From: Hsuehochloa calcarea
Taxonomy: Eukaryota; Streptophyta; Magnoliopsida; Poales; Poaceae
DNA: 64,000 nt
Assembly: GCA_036346395.1 (NCBI GenBank)
Contig: CM070604.1
Span: 49,999,662 to 50,063,661 of the forward strand
Direction: 5' to 3'
Numbering within the stretch: the stretch's first letter is position 1; the number at the start of each line of letters is the position of its first letter. This document shows, one piece after another, positions 10,357 through 22,700 of the stretch. Made by a program: the position numbers and the translations under genes. The notes below the pieces were generated by a model. That model did not search any database and was not told the origin of the DNA. It worked only from the letters and a program-made list of their open reading frames with translations.

Positions 10357-10726
10357 ATAAATATTTTCTACTCCCACAGAAGTATTCCCACCTCCGATAT
10401 ACCACTTAAAAGAACTCGACATACTCCTTTATCACTTTGGGTATACTTATATACTAATTATAAGATATTCCAACGCTGAACCACATGAAAAATTTGTAAG
10501 AAAGTCCTTAGTTTTAGCATATTTTGTAAATACCTTCATATTTGCACTAAAAAGGAGTATATCTAAAATTTGTACATACCACCCTCGAAAATGTGTGAAT
10601 ACCACCTAGGTGGTCTTATATACTAATACCACACATACATACTCTCTGTTCTGCAAGATACTCTCTACGTTGTGAGATACTTGAATAGGAGTAACTACTC
10701 CCGGGAGTAGGAAAAAGGCTTCCTAT
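10351..10726. mobile_element. TIR element inserted in TA repeats
   Basis: Left end TATAGGATAAATATTTTCTA then CTCCC; the reverse complement of the right end (10696-10726) reads TATAGGAAGCCTTTTTCCTA then CTCCC. The two ends thus form imperfect terminal inverted repeats of about 25 bp. The element is 376 bp, without coding capacity, and sits between TA runs, so a TA target preference is likely. Superfamily (Tc1/mariner-like or other) not settled. Confidence 0.6.
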
Positions 10727-11295
10727 ATATATATATATATATAGTACAAATAAAAATCAATCAACTATACTACATATTCAAAATGCACTACATTAGTAGT
10801 TTAATAATCATATTTAACTACATCATACAGTAACATAGGCAAATCACAACTCTCACACCTCACACAGTCCAAAATTCAATGAGTTATAGCTAAGTACATC
10901 ACTACTCACTAGTTCATTACACCACAAGTTCACAACACATGACAGTAGCACGGACCAACTACAAAGCCTACAGAGTACAGACCATTGACTAAGTATGTGA
11001 TAATGGAATACAAAATGATAGGAATGAATGGTTTTTCGAGATTTGGACAGCAAGAAAAAAAACAGTAATACATTAGGCAATCAATCCATAACAAATTAAC
11101 CATTACCAGATCTCCTCGTTCATGTTTGTAATGGCACATTCTTTATCCTCTAGCTCCAAATTCAACTCATAAACAAGTGATATTATCATCTACCGAGAAC
11201 CTGACATGGACATGGACTACTTATTCATCAATTTCTGCCATCAAATGCATTCCAAAATCTTTTGTGATTCAACTTGATTTCAAACTTAAATTTGT
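10727..11295. other. Unassigned AT-rich intergenic DNA
   Basis: No coding family, RNA gene or repeat recognised. Confidence 0.5.
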
Positions 11296-11832
11296 ATTTT
11301 TTTTACAGAGTACATTTCACTTTGGACCAAACTTACCATAGTTTCACTTTGCACCATCCTTAGCAAAAATTTGCATCTTGCACAACTTCTTCCTACCATG
11401 TGTTGCACTTTGTACCAGTGTAAGGATTTGGTCATCTTCTTTGGTGCTCGCTGACGGTGAGCACCGACGCGGGAGGTAGCAGCGAGGCACTGGATGGAGA
11501 GAGGGGAGGTAGATGGAGCTAGGTAATACATCAAAAGTGGAGAAGAATAGTTGAAGCATCGTCGGCGGTGGCCATAGCAACGACGGCAACGGCAAAAGGG
11601 CTCGCTTTCTCTATTTTTTGAGTTGTCGATACCTCATCGGCCATGTCTCGCTACCAGCAAGCTCCCTACACGCATCTTATATTCCCCTCTCGCTGACAGG
11701 ACGTTCCCTGCTGCAAAGTGAAACAAAAAAGTAAGAAGTGGTTGTGCAAAGTGTAAAGATTTGCTAAGGGTGACGCAAAGTAAAACTATGATAAAATTAA
11801 ATGATATAAAGTGAAATATACTCTTTTTTATA
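11296..11832. mobile_element. Mutator-like MITE with long terminal inverted repeats
   Basis: The arms 11301-11395 and 11738-11832 are inverted copies of one another. The left arm contains AGTACATTTCACTTTGGACC and ATAGTTTCACTTTGCACC; the right arm, reversed, contains AGTATATTTCACTTTATATC and ATAGTTTTACTTTGCGTC; both end in CTTAGCAAA. Arms of about 95 bp are typical of non-autonomous MULEs. The middle (about 11430-11720) is more GC-rich than the arms and could be captured sequence, but no gene is recognisable. No clear 9-bp target duplication was seen. Confidence 0.7.
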
Positions 11833-12382
11833 CACATCCCAAAACATAAATCCATTCAGCCAAACAATCTATGAATGTCAAAAGACCACATCATAGACAA
11901 AACATCAAGAAGCAAATTGCAACAAAGGTTGTAGCAAGAACAGAGAGCTCCTGACTAATCTATACATTATTGGTCTATGCATCTTGTTGTTCATGTGGCC
12001 GTGGGAGGAGGAGGGCAGGCGGGGAGGCGGCTAGGCGGCGAGAGAGGAGGATGCAACTAGCAATGTGGGATCTCACATAGTCACGGACTCACAGGGTCGG
12101 GACTAGGGGCCATGGACTCACGGGATGTGGGTGTTAGGGTGTGAGATGTGGTGGGTAACAGCGAGGGAGTCTGGACTATGGAGTGCCCGAGTGGAATTTT
12201 TTTCGACATTACATACAGATAGCTCAATATGACGGATACCTCCTTCCCGAATCCGCTTATGTATCTAGCAAAACTATCCGGCCTCGAATCGATATTCATG
12301 GGAAAAAAACCGAATATCCGGTTGTACACTCGAATTTATTCGGACGGTCGGAACTATCCGCCTCGTTTGCACCCTTAGCTAA
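11833..12382. other. Unassigned intergenic DNA
   Basis: Includes a G-rich stretch near 12000-12130. Nothing with a family signature. Confidence 0.45.
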
Positions 12383-12742
12383 TGGCATCTTTTTAAAACA
12401 AAATAGCAAAAGTGGTCCTTCATGAACGAAATGACAAACATGACATCCCTACCGCGCGAAAATGTCATGGTGGGCCACGTGCCGCGATCTTAGATCGCGG
12501 CAGGACACGTATCGAGCTCCCAGCCGACGGCTTATCGTGGACCGGACGCGCGGCAGGTGACCTGCCGCGGTCTGGGTGAGCGGCAGACCATCTGCCACCG
12601 GCTGGGAACTCAACACGTAACCTGGCGCGATCTAAGATCACAACACGTGACCTGCTGTGATATTTTTGTACAGTAGAGGTGTCTTCTTTCTTATTTCAAT
12701 CACATAAGCCAGTTTTTCTATTGCGTTTAAAAAAGATGCTAA
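12383..12742. mobile_element. Second non-autonomous TIR element (MULE-like)
   Basis: Left end GGCATCTTTTTAAAACAAAA then TAGCAAAAGTGG; the reverse complement of the right end reads AGCATCTTTTTTAAACGCAA then TAGAAAAACTGG. The inverted repeats run about 35-60 bp with mismatches. The interior (12460-12660) is GC-rich and carries several near-palindromic words such as GCGATCTTAGATCGC. No open frame with family similarity and no exact target duplication. Confidence 0.6.
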
Positions 12743-14769
12743 AACTGTTCATTCCGTGCCTCCAGCCCTGCAGCTTTCGACGGTTGAGTTCGGCGTGTTT
12801 GGCCAGTAGTGAGCTACCGGAGCAGGGCGCATCCGCGCGCGCAGGTTGATTGATCGTCACAGTTTAGCTAGGGCTCAAGATGATGCTAGGACTAAAGTGA
12901 AACCATGTTGGGCGGGCAGTTCTTCACTTTTCTTTTGACAATTGCATGGAATGTGTATCATAGAACTGCTGGTAAGAATTTGCGAAAGATTTTGTCAGAA
13001 AAAAAAAACCCTTGGAGATGAAGCTCCCAATGATTTGCCTGTAGATAGTCAAACTCATCACCGCAAGTTCGCGTGATTTGCAGTAAAGAAAACAAAAGGA
13101 GAATCAAATTTTGGGCCTTCGATTCCTAAGACAGTATCTCACCGATTAGGTTACCGCTAGACTAGTTTGGTACCATCTGCTGAAAGAAACAGTTTGACAG
13201 CAAAAACACATTTTGATGCTCCCTTGTCGTTGCACAGCAGGTAGAATCAGAAGCACAAAAAACGACAACAATTAAAAGTAGTTGTCTACTAGAATAGAGC
13301 GGTTGCTTGTTTGAACAAACATCAAATTGATCAGACGTTTGGAACTGGAATGAACGCTGGAAAACAACACTAGTGATCCGTATACAAGAACAACAAGTCG
13401 CTCAAAGCAAGTTAACGCAGCCAGTGACTTGACTTAATATACTGACCTGTTCGTCTTCGTCCTGGAATAAATAACACATAAATCAGACGCAGACTGATGG
13501 CTGATTAGTACGTGTGTAAGTCTTTGAAACATTCTTGTGCAATTTTTCTGCCAACCGTAGTTGCCTGTGTACCAGGGCAGAGGATTAAATTGTGACCGGT
13601 GCTAATTTTTTCCTTTTCATTTTATTTTAAAAATGTTTCCTATACTTTTCTAGGATTGTAAATCCAAAAAACATGCAGTGCTCCTTTGTATGCTACTTTT
13701 CGTGTTTGTAATAAGCAAGAACTGATGGTTAACCATCACTACATTCTTTTTTTTAGTAGAATGGGCTTATTTGCTTATAAATTGTGGAATGGGCTTATTT
13801 GCTTATAAATTGGAACCCCAAATAAGCTGGCTTCCCGGAGAAGTTTCAGCAAGGTCAAATAAGCCATTAATGAGTCAACTACGCACATTGCACGAGTTAT
13901 TCTTATCAGGTCAGTGTTCCCTCCACATAACAAGAACCAATAATCACATGAAAAACGAAGGAGAAACAGAACAAAAATCTCGGCCTGGGACTCGATCGCA
14001 GCACAAGCCCAGGTGTTTCTCATCGCAATCTACAGAGTGAACAGGGAAGATTAGATTAGATGCCATTTTAGAAGGAATATATAGATAGGGCTTGGCTGCT
14101 TTTGCTTTTGCTTTTGCTTTGAGCAACAACTAGCCGATCTTCTCTGTGAAGTCACAAAAAGGAAAGCCCACCGGTAAACACTGGAAAGAAAGAAAGAAGG
14201 GATCGATGCTTGCTTGGCCTTTGCGTTCAACTCCACCCAATTATGTTCTCTTCTCCGTGTCATTAGGTAGATGATTATTGGCATAGTCCAAGTCCAAACT
14301 ATGAATTCCTAACAGAATATTGGGCTAGCCATCCATTTCAAGCATCACTCCAACAGAGAATAGTACACTAACTGTGAAAGTCGCCAGTTTGATTCTTACC
14401 TCTTTTTTGTCTTTCCCCCCCTTGTGTGTGTGCCAGTGAATGGTCATGTACCACAAATGAGCATGTGCGGATGTGGCGTGAGTTGGATGTGCGTAGCCAC
14501 AGGACAAACATTTTCCGCCGAGGAAATAACAACAAATCACATAGTAGTAAACAAAGTTATGTCATTTTTCGGCCGAGATCCATGTGAATAAGTTGAGGAT
14601 TTAAACTATAATCTCGGCCCATCTACGTGGATAAGCAAGAATTTTCGCCCAACCAAATAAGTACTAAATGGATTCTTTTATTTCTTCTGTTAGGAATCAA
14701 TACAGTAGCACAGTAGTTTAATTAACCTCAGCAGCAGATCACTATGGTGTAATCTACCTCTATTTCTTG
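12743..14769. other. Intergenic DNA with two simple repeats
   Basis: Holds a 29-bp direct duplication (GAATGGGCTTATTTGCTTAT..) at about 13759-13815 and a (TTTTGC)n run at 14098-14121. No gene or RNA recognised in the rest. Confidence 0.5.
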
Positions 14770-15070
14770 ATTTTTTTTTCTACGATTCATGTGATCTGTG
14801 CACGGTGTGGTGGCATGCTGCCATTATATATATTGGAAGAGGATTGGGGAAACGCCTCACTTATACTTCAACACTCCCCCTCACGTGTAGGCTCCCTCAG
14901 GCCTAAGAGGTGGAATAGAAGTGGGTTGCAATTATTATTTTTAATTGCACCAATCGGGTCTTGAACTCAAGACCTTTTAGCTTTGATACCATATTAAGTT
15001 GAATACACTAACCAATTCACCCAAAAACTTAAGTTGGCAACTCAATAATATATTTACCCACTGTACCAGA
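14770..15070 (-). mobile_element. TRIM/SMART-type miniature LTR retrotransposon fragment
   Basis: Read on the minus strand, TGGTATCAAAG (14991-14981) is a primer-binding site for initiator tRNA-Met directly after an LTR end (..CTTAATA). Only about 105 bp later comes a polypurine tract (GTGAGGGGGAG, ending 14874) followed by TGTTGAAG, the start of the 3' LTR. PBS and PPT so close together, with no coding space, define a TRIM. The outer LTR limits are not resolved. Confidence 0.6.
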
Positions 15071-17029
15071 TACCACGATAGTGTTAGATGATTAGATAGA
15101 TCAGTTGCTTGTGCATTTTAGCTAGCACTCAGCTGTGTTTGGCCCGGCACAGTTGCAGTTGCTCCCGCTGCATCGCCACCGACAACCCAGAGATTGGCGT
15201 AACTGGTATACAATTATATGTATATAGTAGCACTGATTCTTTGTGAAAGCTGGAAGATTTTGGTGCTCACGAAGCGGTAGTGCCCAGGCAGTAGCAACAA
15301 ATGTCGTTGAAAATAATCCCCCAGTTCAGTGCCAATCTGCCAAAATCACACTGGCTTTGGAACAAAGTAATCCCCTGAAAATGACAAAGTTCAGAGTACA
15401 TTAGAAAAAACAGAAAACAGAAAGGTTTCGTTTATAGTTTGTTAAATATACTACTAACTTGGATCAAAATTTAGGTATACCATAGTAGCACAGACAGAGA
15501 CCCTGATTAGGTTGTTCACTGCCAGCGGCTTTGCTTTGGATGGCTCACATGCACAGATCCCAGATCAGAAAAGAACTGAATAATAAACGTCTATACAACA
15601 CCACAAGACCTGGATATCAAGATAAAATTTTGGACAGGTGCAATTGGTTGAAGCTTAACCATGACTCGATGTTAAAATATTATGCTGGAAATATACAGGG
15701 CACATGATCATTCAGCCATTGGCAAAGTATGAAAAATACCAAGAATAGGGACAGCAACCCACAATTCATGAGGGGTTTTGTACTTTTATTAGTTAATGCC
15801 TCAAAGCAAAGAACCTCTGCAGTCAATTCTGAGTTGCTACAAGCCTGCTACAGGTCTACTCCTATACTTTGTTTTCCTGTTTTAAGTTGTAATTGGCTTT
15901 GAATTTCCTACAGTTGATTGTCTAAAAAAACAATACTGTTGATTTCTAGTGTTTGCTGTCACTGGAATAAAAAACAACAGGCTAAAGTGCACAATATAAT
16001 TAAATAATAAGGAACATCTTTCTATACAAAATTCATGTATCACTTCACATCTATGCATTTGAAATTCTCCAGTCTGAAGCTATGAACAACTATTTCTGGA
16101 GCTGTTGATTGGTTCACAAGTGTGGAGCTCAACTTATTGAAAAATTAAAACAAAAGCATTAGCTTATTTAGCTCACATGATAAACAGGAACTCCTTGCAT
16201 AAAAAAGGATCTCTATAATGCTACTACTTATTTGTTTTTATGACTTGATTTTAAAGATACCACGATAAATAGTTGAGCAGCTGTTTTTAAACACAAAGAA
16301 AGAAAGTTCCACAAACCATATTCGATTCCATAACCTTTGAAGCCCTTGTTGAATACAGGTAAAGGAGAATCTCCATTCAGAACAATTCCTTGGTCCATAT
16401 GTTAGGTGTCAGCTCTCTTTTTTGCAGGACAATGATAGCTACAATGTTTGGTGAAATACCAAATAATCACCTAGAGTCATTTCCTAGTATTAAATGTAGA
16501 ATAAAACAACATGTAATTTTTATAATAGATTCAATTTCTCTCCATCTTTACATAATTCAATAGCACATCATGTACAGCTGTACGATCAATACATCAAATC
16601 ACAACAGCACAGCACAATCTGACCAATGTCACCAGCACCCACTCGTTCTATTTTATTGTAAAAAAGATCACTGTTACTGATCGAGGCCGCCTTTTTATTT
16701 CGCTCTCTTATTCAAATCCTTTTCATTCTTGAAAACTTGTTTGGATCCTTTATGGACATTAATTAATTCTTGGGCTGCCATAATCATAAGCAACTTGCTA
16801 ATCAACATATATCATGAGGTAGCTCTGTCACAAATTGTCACTATCGGATATATTAGAAGTGTTCCATTCAGTAACATTCAAGTTACTTGTTAAGGGCATC
16901 AAAGAACAGGCTAAGAATGATGCATCTCTGCAAAACTGAGTGAAGCTTTGACACAGGTTGTTCCATCTCCATGCAGAAAAATGCAGAGAACAAAATCCAT
17001 CAGTCCATTAGCTGCTTTAGTGTTCAGAC
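15071..17029. other. Unassigned intergenic DNA
   Basis: AT-rich, no family motif on either strand. The part next to 17030 is downstream of the PPR pseudogene. Confidence 0.5.
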
Positions 17030-17050
17030 CTACATATTATCTGTAGATCG

Positions 17051-17142
17051 CCCATCCTTTAGGTCACGTAGGTACCGAACACGATGATCGTCCGCCCATC
17101 TTTTAGGTCACATAGGTACCGAACACGATGATCGTCAATCCC
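17051..17142. repeat. 46-bp tandem duplication in the PPR 3' end
   Basis: Two adjacent copies of a unit containing TAGGTACCGAACACGATGAT differ at a few bases. Each encodes DDHRVRYL.DLKDGR on the minus strand, so the duplication repeats the last codons of the PPR gene before its stop at 17032-17030. Confidence 0.85.
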
Positions 17143-18033
17143 TTTGATGAGAAACTATTTAATCATGGTAGTGCAGGTTACCTTGTCTGGTTTGCATCGT
17201 CGTAACTTCATCATATCGAGAACATCCCGCATTTCTGCCAAACACCCCACCCTCCCATATGCATCCACCAAACAGTTGAAGAACACAATATCCAACGTTA
17301 TGTCTGAATTCTCGACACTCTCTTTATTTTCTTAACTTCCCCAGCCCTTCCATATGCTCTAATTAATGAACAGAGGGTAACACAGTTCGGCTTTATATGC
17401 TCAGATTTCATCAATCTAAAGATATATTACATCTGCTCAAGGTCCCCAGCCCTTCCGAATGCATCAATAACTACATTGTATGTGACTATTGTCCTAGAAT
17501 AGTAGTACTTCTGCATGTACTCCATCACAGCTCCCATCTTCTCATACATTTTAGCTTTACCATAGGAATCAAGTAAAATATTGTAGGTCTTAATGTTTGG
17601 GGAAATACCAGAGGCCTGGAACTTCTCGTAGCAGCTTTCCATAGTCTCGATCTGACCACCGCCACAAAAAGCTCTCAGCGTAGAATTCATTGTCCACACA
17701 TCAGGCTTGCAATTTTCAGACAACATCTCCAGAAGAGTTGACTCCATCTCAGCAAACCTTAAAATTATTTCAATTACTTTGTCATGTAAATTATGTCAGG
17801 AACAACTAGAGGTATGGAAAACTAGGAAATGCATTCGAATTACAATAATGTCCAAACTCCTAGTTTTGGTTGTCCTAAAAGTTAGGCATGTTGGAAAAAG
17901 TGACATAACTTCTTAGCATAAACTAGAAGTTACAGCACGACCTAGTGCATCATTGAGAACTGAGAAATCATTAAAATTTCAAGACTCATTTAATAACCAA
18001 TACAAGGAGATATAACATTACATGTTTAGATGA

Positions 18034-19387
18034 TCTTATCTTAACTAATAAAAGAAGGAGTTTACTCCCGTGCAGCGGAACGAATCGTCCCACTCCCTCT
18101 CCCGCTATGAAAAAAACACTCGCCCCTTCTCTTCCACCCGTCCGGAGGTGGACCCATGACCGGGTGCATTGGGTTCTCTCTGAAACTGTCGGTGTCTCCC
18201 TCAGCTCACAGCCCCTCTCCCACGATCTCTATGAAAACCGAAAAGGCCAGCTCCCACGATCTCCTCTTTCCACCACTTGGCCGCTCGTCCTCTTCCCCAG
18301 TCTCCCACCTCTTCTCCCACCCGTCCTCACCGACTCACCACGCCGCCCTCTCCGTCACCACACTAGTCCTCTATCTCACGGGTGCTCTCTCTCGTGACGG
18401 AAGTCGACGGTGGCATCCGGAATCGACAGCGGTGCGTCTCCATCGAGCTCTCAACGTCCGGATCGGCGGCGGAGCGTCTCTACCGAGCTCCGGTGGTCGG
18501 ATCCGGTGGCAGCGCGCCTCCTTTTGCTCTCTCTCCAATCTCCATCAAACCACCACCAAATGCACCCCCTGTGTCTCCGCGTGCATTCGGTGGAGGAGCT
18601 GGATCTGCTGCACGGCGTGGTTGCGGCAAGGGAGCAGTCGGCAAGGCGGTAGACCTATGGCAGTGCGGCGGCATACCACAGTGCTGGTGCAACAATTGTG
18701 AAGTGAGCAATTGGTAAATACAATGCTCTTGGCAATCCTTGTAGGCGGTGGCGCGGTAAGGCGAAGTCGGGACGAGAGAAGGCACCGGGAGGGAAGGGAG
18801 GAGAGGAGGCGGCAGTACTTTGGAGGAGAAGCGGTGTTGCTGGGGAAGGAAGGGGAGGCAGCGATGATGTACGAGGAAGACGCAGAGATGAAGGCATTCT
18901 TCCCTCGTCACGTCATAGTCTCGAGTTCACCACACCGCGTTCTATTCATCCTAATCCTCCCCCTGTGCCACCGCTACCTCCTGCTCAACGCTGGCCGAGC
19001 AAGTATCGCCGCCTCCTCGCTTACCACCATGACACCACCACCGTCTCCTCCCCGGCTTCACACCTCCTTGCAGCGATGTGCCTGGCGAGGGTTGCAGAGA
19101 TCAATGGCCATGAGAACCTAGTTGCGGCTTGGGTTCAGGGTGGAAGAAGGTGGTCGTCGACGCATACCCTTGTTCCTTGCCGACCGACAATGGCTGAAAA
19201 TGGGCAGCGCGTCGGGGAGGGAAGTCAGCATTAACATCAACTTCCAAAGGTAAACAATTTATGAGCTTAAAATTTTAATTTCCGGGTAGTAGTAGCAGCA
19301 GATGATGCAATAGACATAGTTATTGTTTCTGTTTATATGTGTCACTCTATTTTGGGGTTCCGTTGCAATGCATGGGCACCCTACTAG
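18034..19387 (+). mobile_element. Non-autonomous Helitron
   Basis: The 5' end starts TCTTATCTTAACTAATAAAA then GAAGGAG, a common Helitron start in grasses. The 3' end is GCAATGCATGGGCACCCTAC followed by TAG, so it terminates in CTAG with a short GC-rich palindrome upstream. It is inserted between A (18033) and T (19388), the Helitron rule, with no target duplication. At 1354 bp it encodes no Rep/helicase. The interior (about 18100-19240) is GC-rich and looks like captured gene sequence, but no family is recognisable in any frame. It lies in an intron of the PPR pseudogene. Confidence 0.75.
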
Positions 19388-19744
19388 TCTAAGCGTAGGT
19401 TCTTACTGCAAATTACCTTCCTACTTTCCCATAAGCATCAATCAGTGTATTATAAGTCACGTTGTTCGGGCGGATACTCCCAAGCGCCATATCCGCCAAC
19501 AAACACTTCACCTTCTCAAAATCATAGGCGCAAGCGTGACTTAATGAGAATTGAGTACGCCCGACATCGGGCCAAGAACCGAGTGGCCTTCATCTGATCA
19601 AGCAGGGAGAAAGCCTTGTCGAAGCGTCCACTCCTGCTGTACACAGAGACAGGGGTTGTGTATGACTCGAGGTTGGGGGCGCAGTCCTCGTCGAGCATGG
19701 CCTAGAAGAGCTCGTGCGCCTTCTCCATAGAAACAGAGCGTCTG

Positions 19745-22700
19745 GGCCTTGATTCCTCTCAAGTATCTCGGCTACGAAGAACATGACTATAGTGAGCGAG
19801 GTAGGAGCAGCGACAAGTGGTGAGCACATGAGCGGCATGAGCAATGTCGGCACAGTTCTTTGTGAGATAGACAAGGCTCCCAACAAGGCGGCGATAGCGA
19901 AGAATGCATCGAGTACACGTCCGTAGGTCGAAGTGCAAGTGAAGCTCCATGGGTGTGGCGGCGATGCAGTATCAGTCATCCCGGATCGAGCAAGTAGATC
20001 CACGAACATAGCGATCTTGTGAGAGATAGTAGCCATCGCCATCAGAATGAACCTCAATTCCTAAAAAATAGCTCAATTTTCCCAAATCGGACATCATAAA
20101 TTGTTCACTCAATTTCTTCTTGACAAAAACCACGTGGTTCATGTCATCTCGTGATCAACATATCATCTACATACGAGAAGAAGCAAAATGCGACCTCGGA
20201 GAAGTGTGAACAAATAGGGCGGTCATGCTCGCGTGAAACCGGCGGCTGACTCGAATCAAGCGCTCGAACCAAGCGAGGAGCACGCTTGAGACCATATAGA
20301 GCACGCCTCGGCGACAAGCGTAGCTGTAGGAGCCTCAACTCACAGGGGGTGGCGCATATAGACCTCCTCGTAGATCACAGTGAAGAAAAGCATTCTTGAC
20401 ATCCATCGAGATATAGTCCATATGCGTATTCTTTGCAGTGCAATAAAAAAATACTGCAATTTGTGGTCATATGAACAAGCTGGAGCAAAAGTCTCATCAT
20501 AATCTCGACCATAAGCTGAAAACCTCTTGCAACAAGGCAGCCTTGTATCGCTCTCTTGACCCATCTGATTTGTTCTTTATTTTGTACACCCTTGCAAGTG
20601 ATAGGAGAGCTCAGACGGTAGCGGAACAAGATCCCAAGTGCCGTGCACTCTAATCTTTGTGAGCTCCTCTGTCATAGCCATAATAAGCGCCACTCGGGTA
20701 CAGCTGACCTCTGATAGGTACTCGGCTCATCTTTGCACTGCGAGAAAAACCCCATCTCTCGGTGCACGAATAGAAGAACGATCCGTGGGGCATATCGTGA
20801 TGTAGTAGAACGATCGTCGAGTCGATGGTCTTGGCTGGAGGATCGGTTTGAGGAGAGGAGAATGATGTCGAAGGAACTCTCATCGGCGACTATAGTGGAA
20901 GGAAGAGTGGAAGTGTTAAGCCCAGGTGGGTGGTGGAGTGGTGGAGAAGGTACGAGAAGGTGGCGGTGGAGAAGGTGTATCGGAGAAGGTGTATCTGGAG
21001 AATGAATGGGAGGTAGACACAAAAGGAAGTGGAATCTGTGGAAGAAGAAGCGGGATGTGGAAGAATGATGAAAGAAAGGGCGTCCCTCATCAAAAGTCAC
21101 ATCACGAGATATCGAATCGACGACAGTGAGGATCATATGATAACCCTTATGCTCGGGTGTAACCCGAAAAACACACTCAAGCGGTGAGGGCTCGACTTTG
21201 TGCGCTCACGAGGTGCTAGAAGGACATATGCGACACAACCAAAAGCGAAGATGAGAATAGTGGCGGGTGCTGCATGCGAGGACCTCGCGGGACACTTGCC
21301 ACGAAGCTTAGAAGAGGGTGGCGGTTAATAAGATAGGCTGCATGTAGAGACCGCTTCCCAGTGAGAGGACAAAGGAGGAAATGAGAAGAGTCGGCGATCT
21401 CGATGATGTGGCTTGCGCTCAACAACACCATTACGAGCATGAGCAGGGACACGAGAGTGAGGAAGAGTACCTCGGAAGAAAGAAAGCGCGAAAGGTTGAG
21501 GAAGATACTGCGCTCAGTCGAGCGGAAAACACGAATGGAAGAAGAAAAGCGTATGAACCATCTTAGCAAAAGGCGATAAATGGAAATCAGCTGAGCGATG
21601 TTTCATAAAATAGATCCAAGTATATCGAGTGATCATCAACAAATATGACATAATAACTATGACCGCCCTTGAAGCAAAGGAGATGGACCCAGTACATGCG
21701 AATGCACCAAATCAAAAACATCGGAAGGCTGAGGTACTCTTTGGGATATGGAAGTTGTAGTTGTTTTCCCAACTTACAACGACAATGAAAACTAGACTCA
21801 CGGTGACATGACCTAAGGAACCTGGTGAACTAAAGTGGTGAGGCGAGCTCCACAAAGATGACCAAGTCGATGATGCCACTTCTTGAAGGAAGACCCAAGG
21901 AGGCGAGATGAAGACATAGCGAGAAGACACCAAGGCCTTGACGTCTTGGTGGAAGGAGATGTAAGATGTCCAAGACATAGAAGCTGGGAGAGCCTCTCGG
22001 CGATGGCGAACCAATCACTCTTACTGCGCGATCTGAATGAAACAAGAAGAATCATCAAATCCAATGAAAGCAGTTCATATCGGTTAGTTGACCAACGAAA
22101 GAAGATTCATAGATAGGTGAGGAACAAAAAGACACATCGAGCAGAGAAGCAAGATGTAGAGAGAATGCCACGATGGGTAATAGGGCAGGTGTACCATCGG
22201 CGGTGTGAACATAGGTAGCATCGATCAAGGGCCTCGAGCAACAAGGCGAGAGTGTCGATGTGACATGAAGCGAAGCACTGAATCGAGAATCCAGGATGGC
22301 GGCACTAGAAGCGAAGGTGCAAGCGATGTCATAGCGCGAACGATCCGAAGTCACGATGATGCGGATGTGTCGGCGATGGTGCTCGATGAGTGCTCTGGAA
22401 GGCCCGATGGGTGCTCCACGGCGCGGTCAAATGGGCATCTATACGATAGGCAATGGTGTCTGGATGTAACTTGAAACATTTGTCAACATGATGGCGATCC
22501 TCTTGCAATGGGAACAAACCAACACTCACATGGGTGTCGCTCGGTAGATCGGCCGTGAGAGGCTCGAGCGGCATGTGGTGAGATCTGAGGCGGGCATAAG
22601 AGAATGAAGGCGCGTCTCTTACGCAATCAAACTAGAGGCGCATGATCAAAGTCGGTGGAGTGGGATAGTTGAGCAATTAGTCTGAAACAGGCTCAAACTC

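Noticed and set aside
18107..19234. Several long plus-strand open frames rich in Ser, Pro and Arg
   Set aside because: They lie inside the Helitron, overlap in all frames and have no family motif; high GC content explains them.
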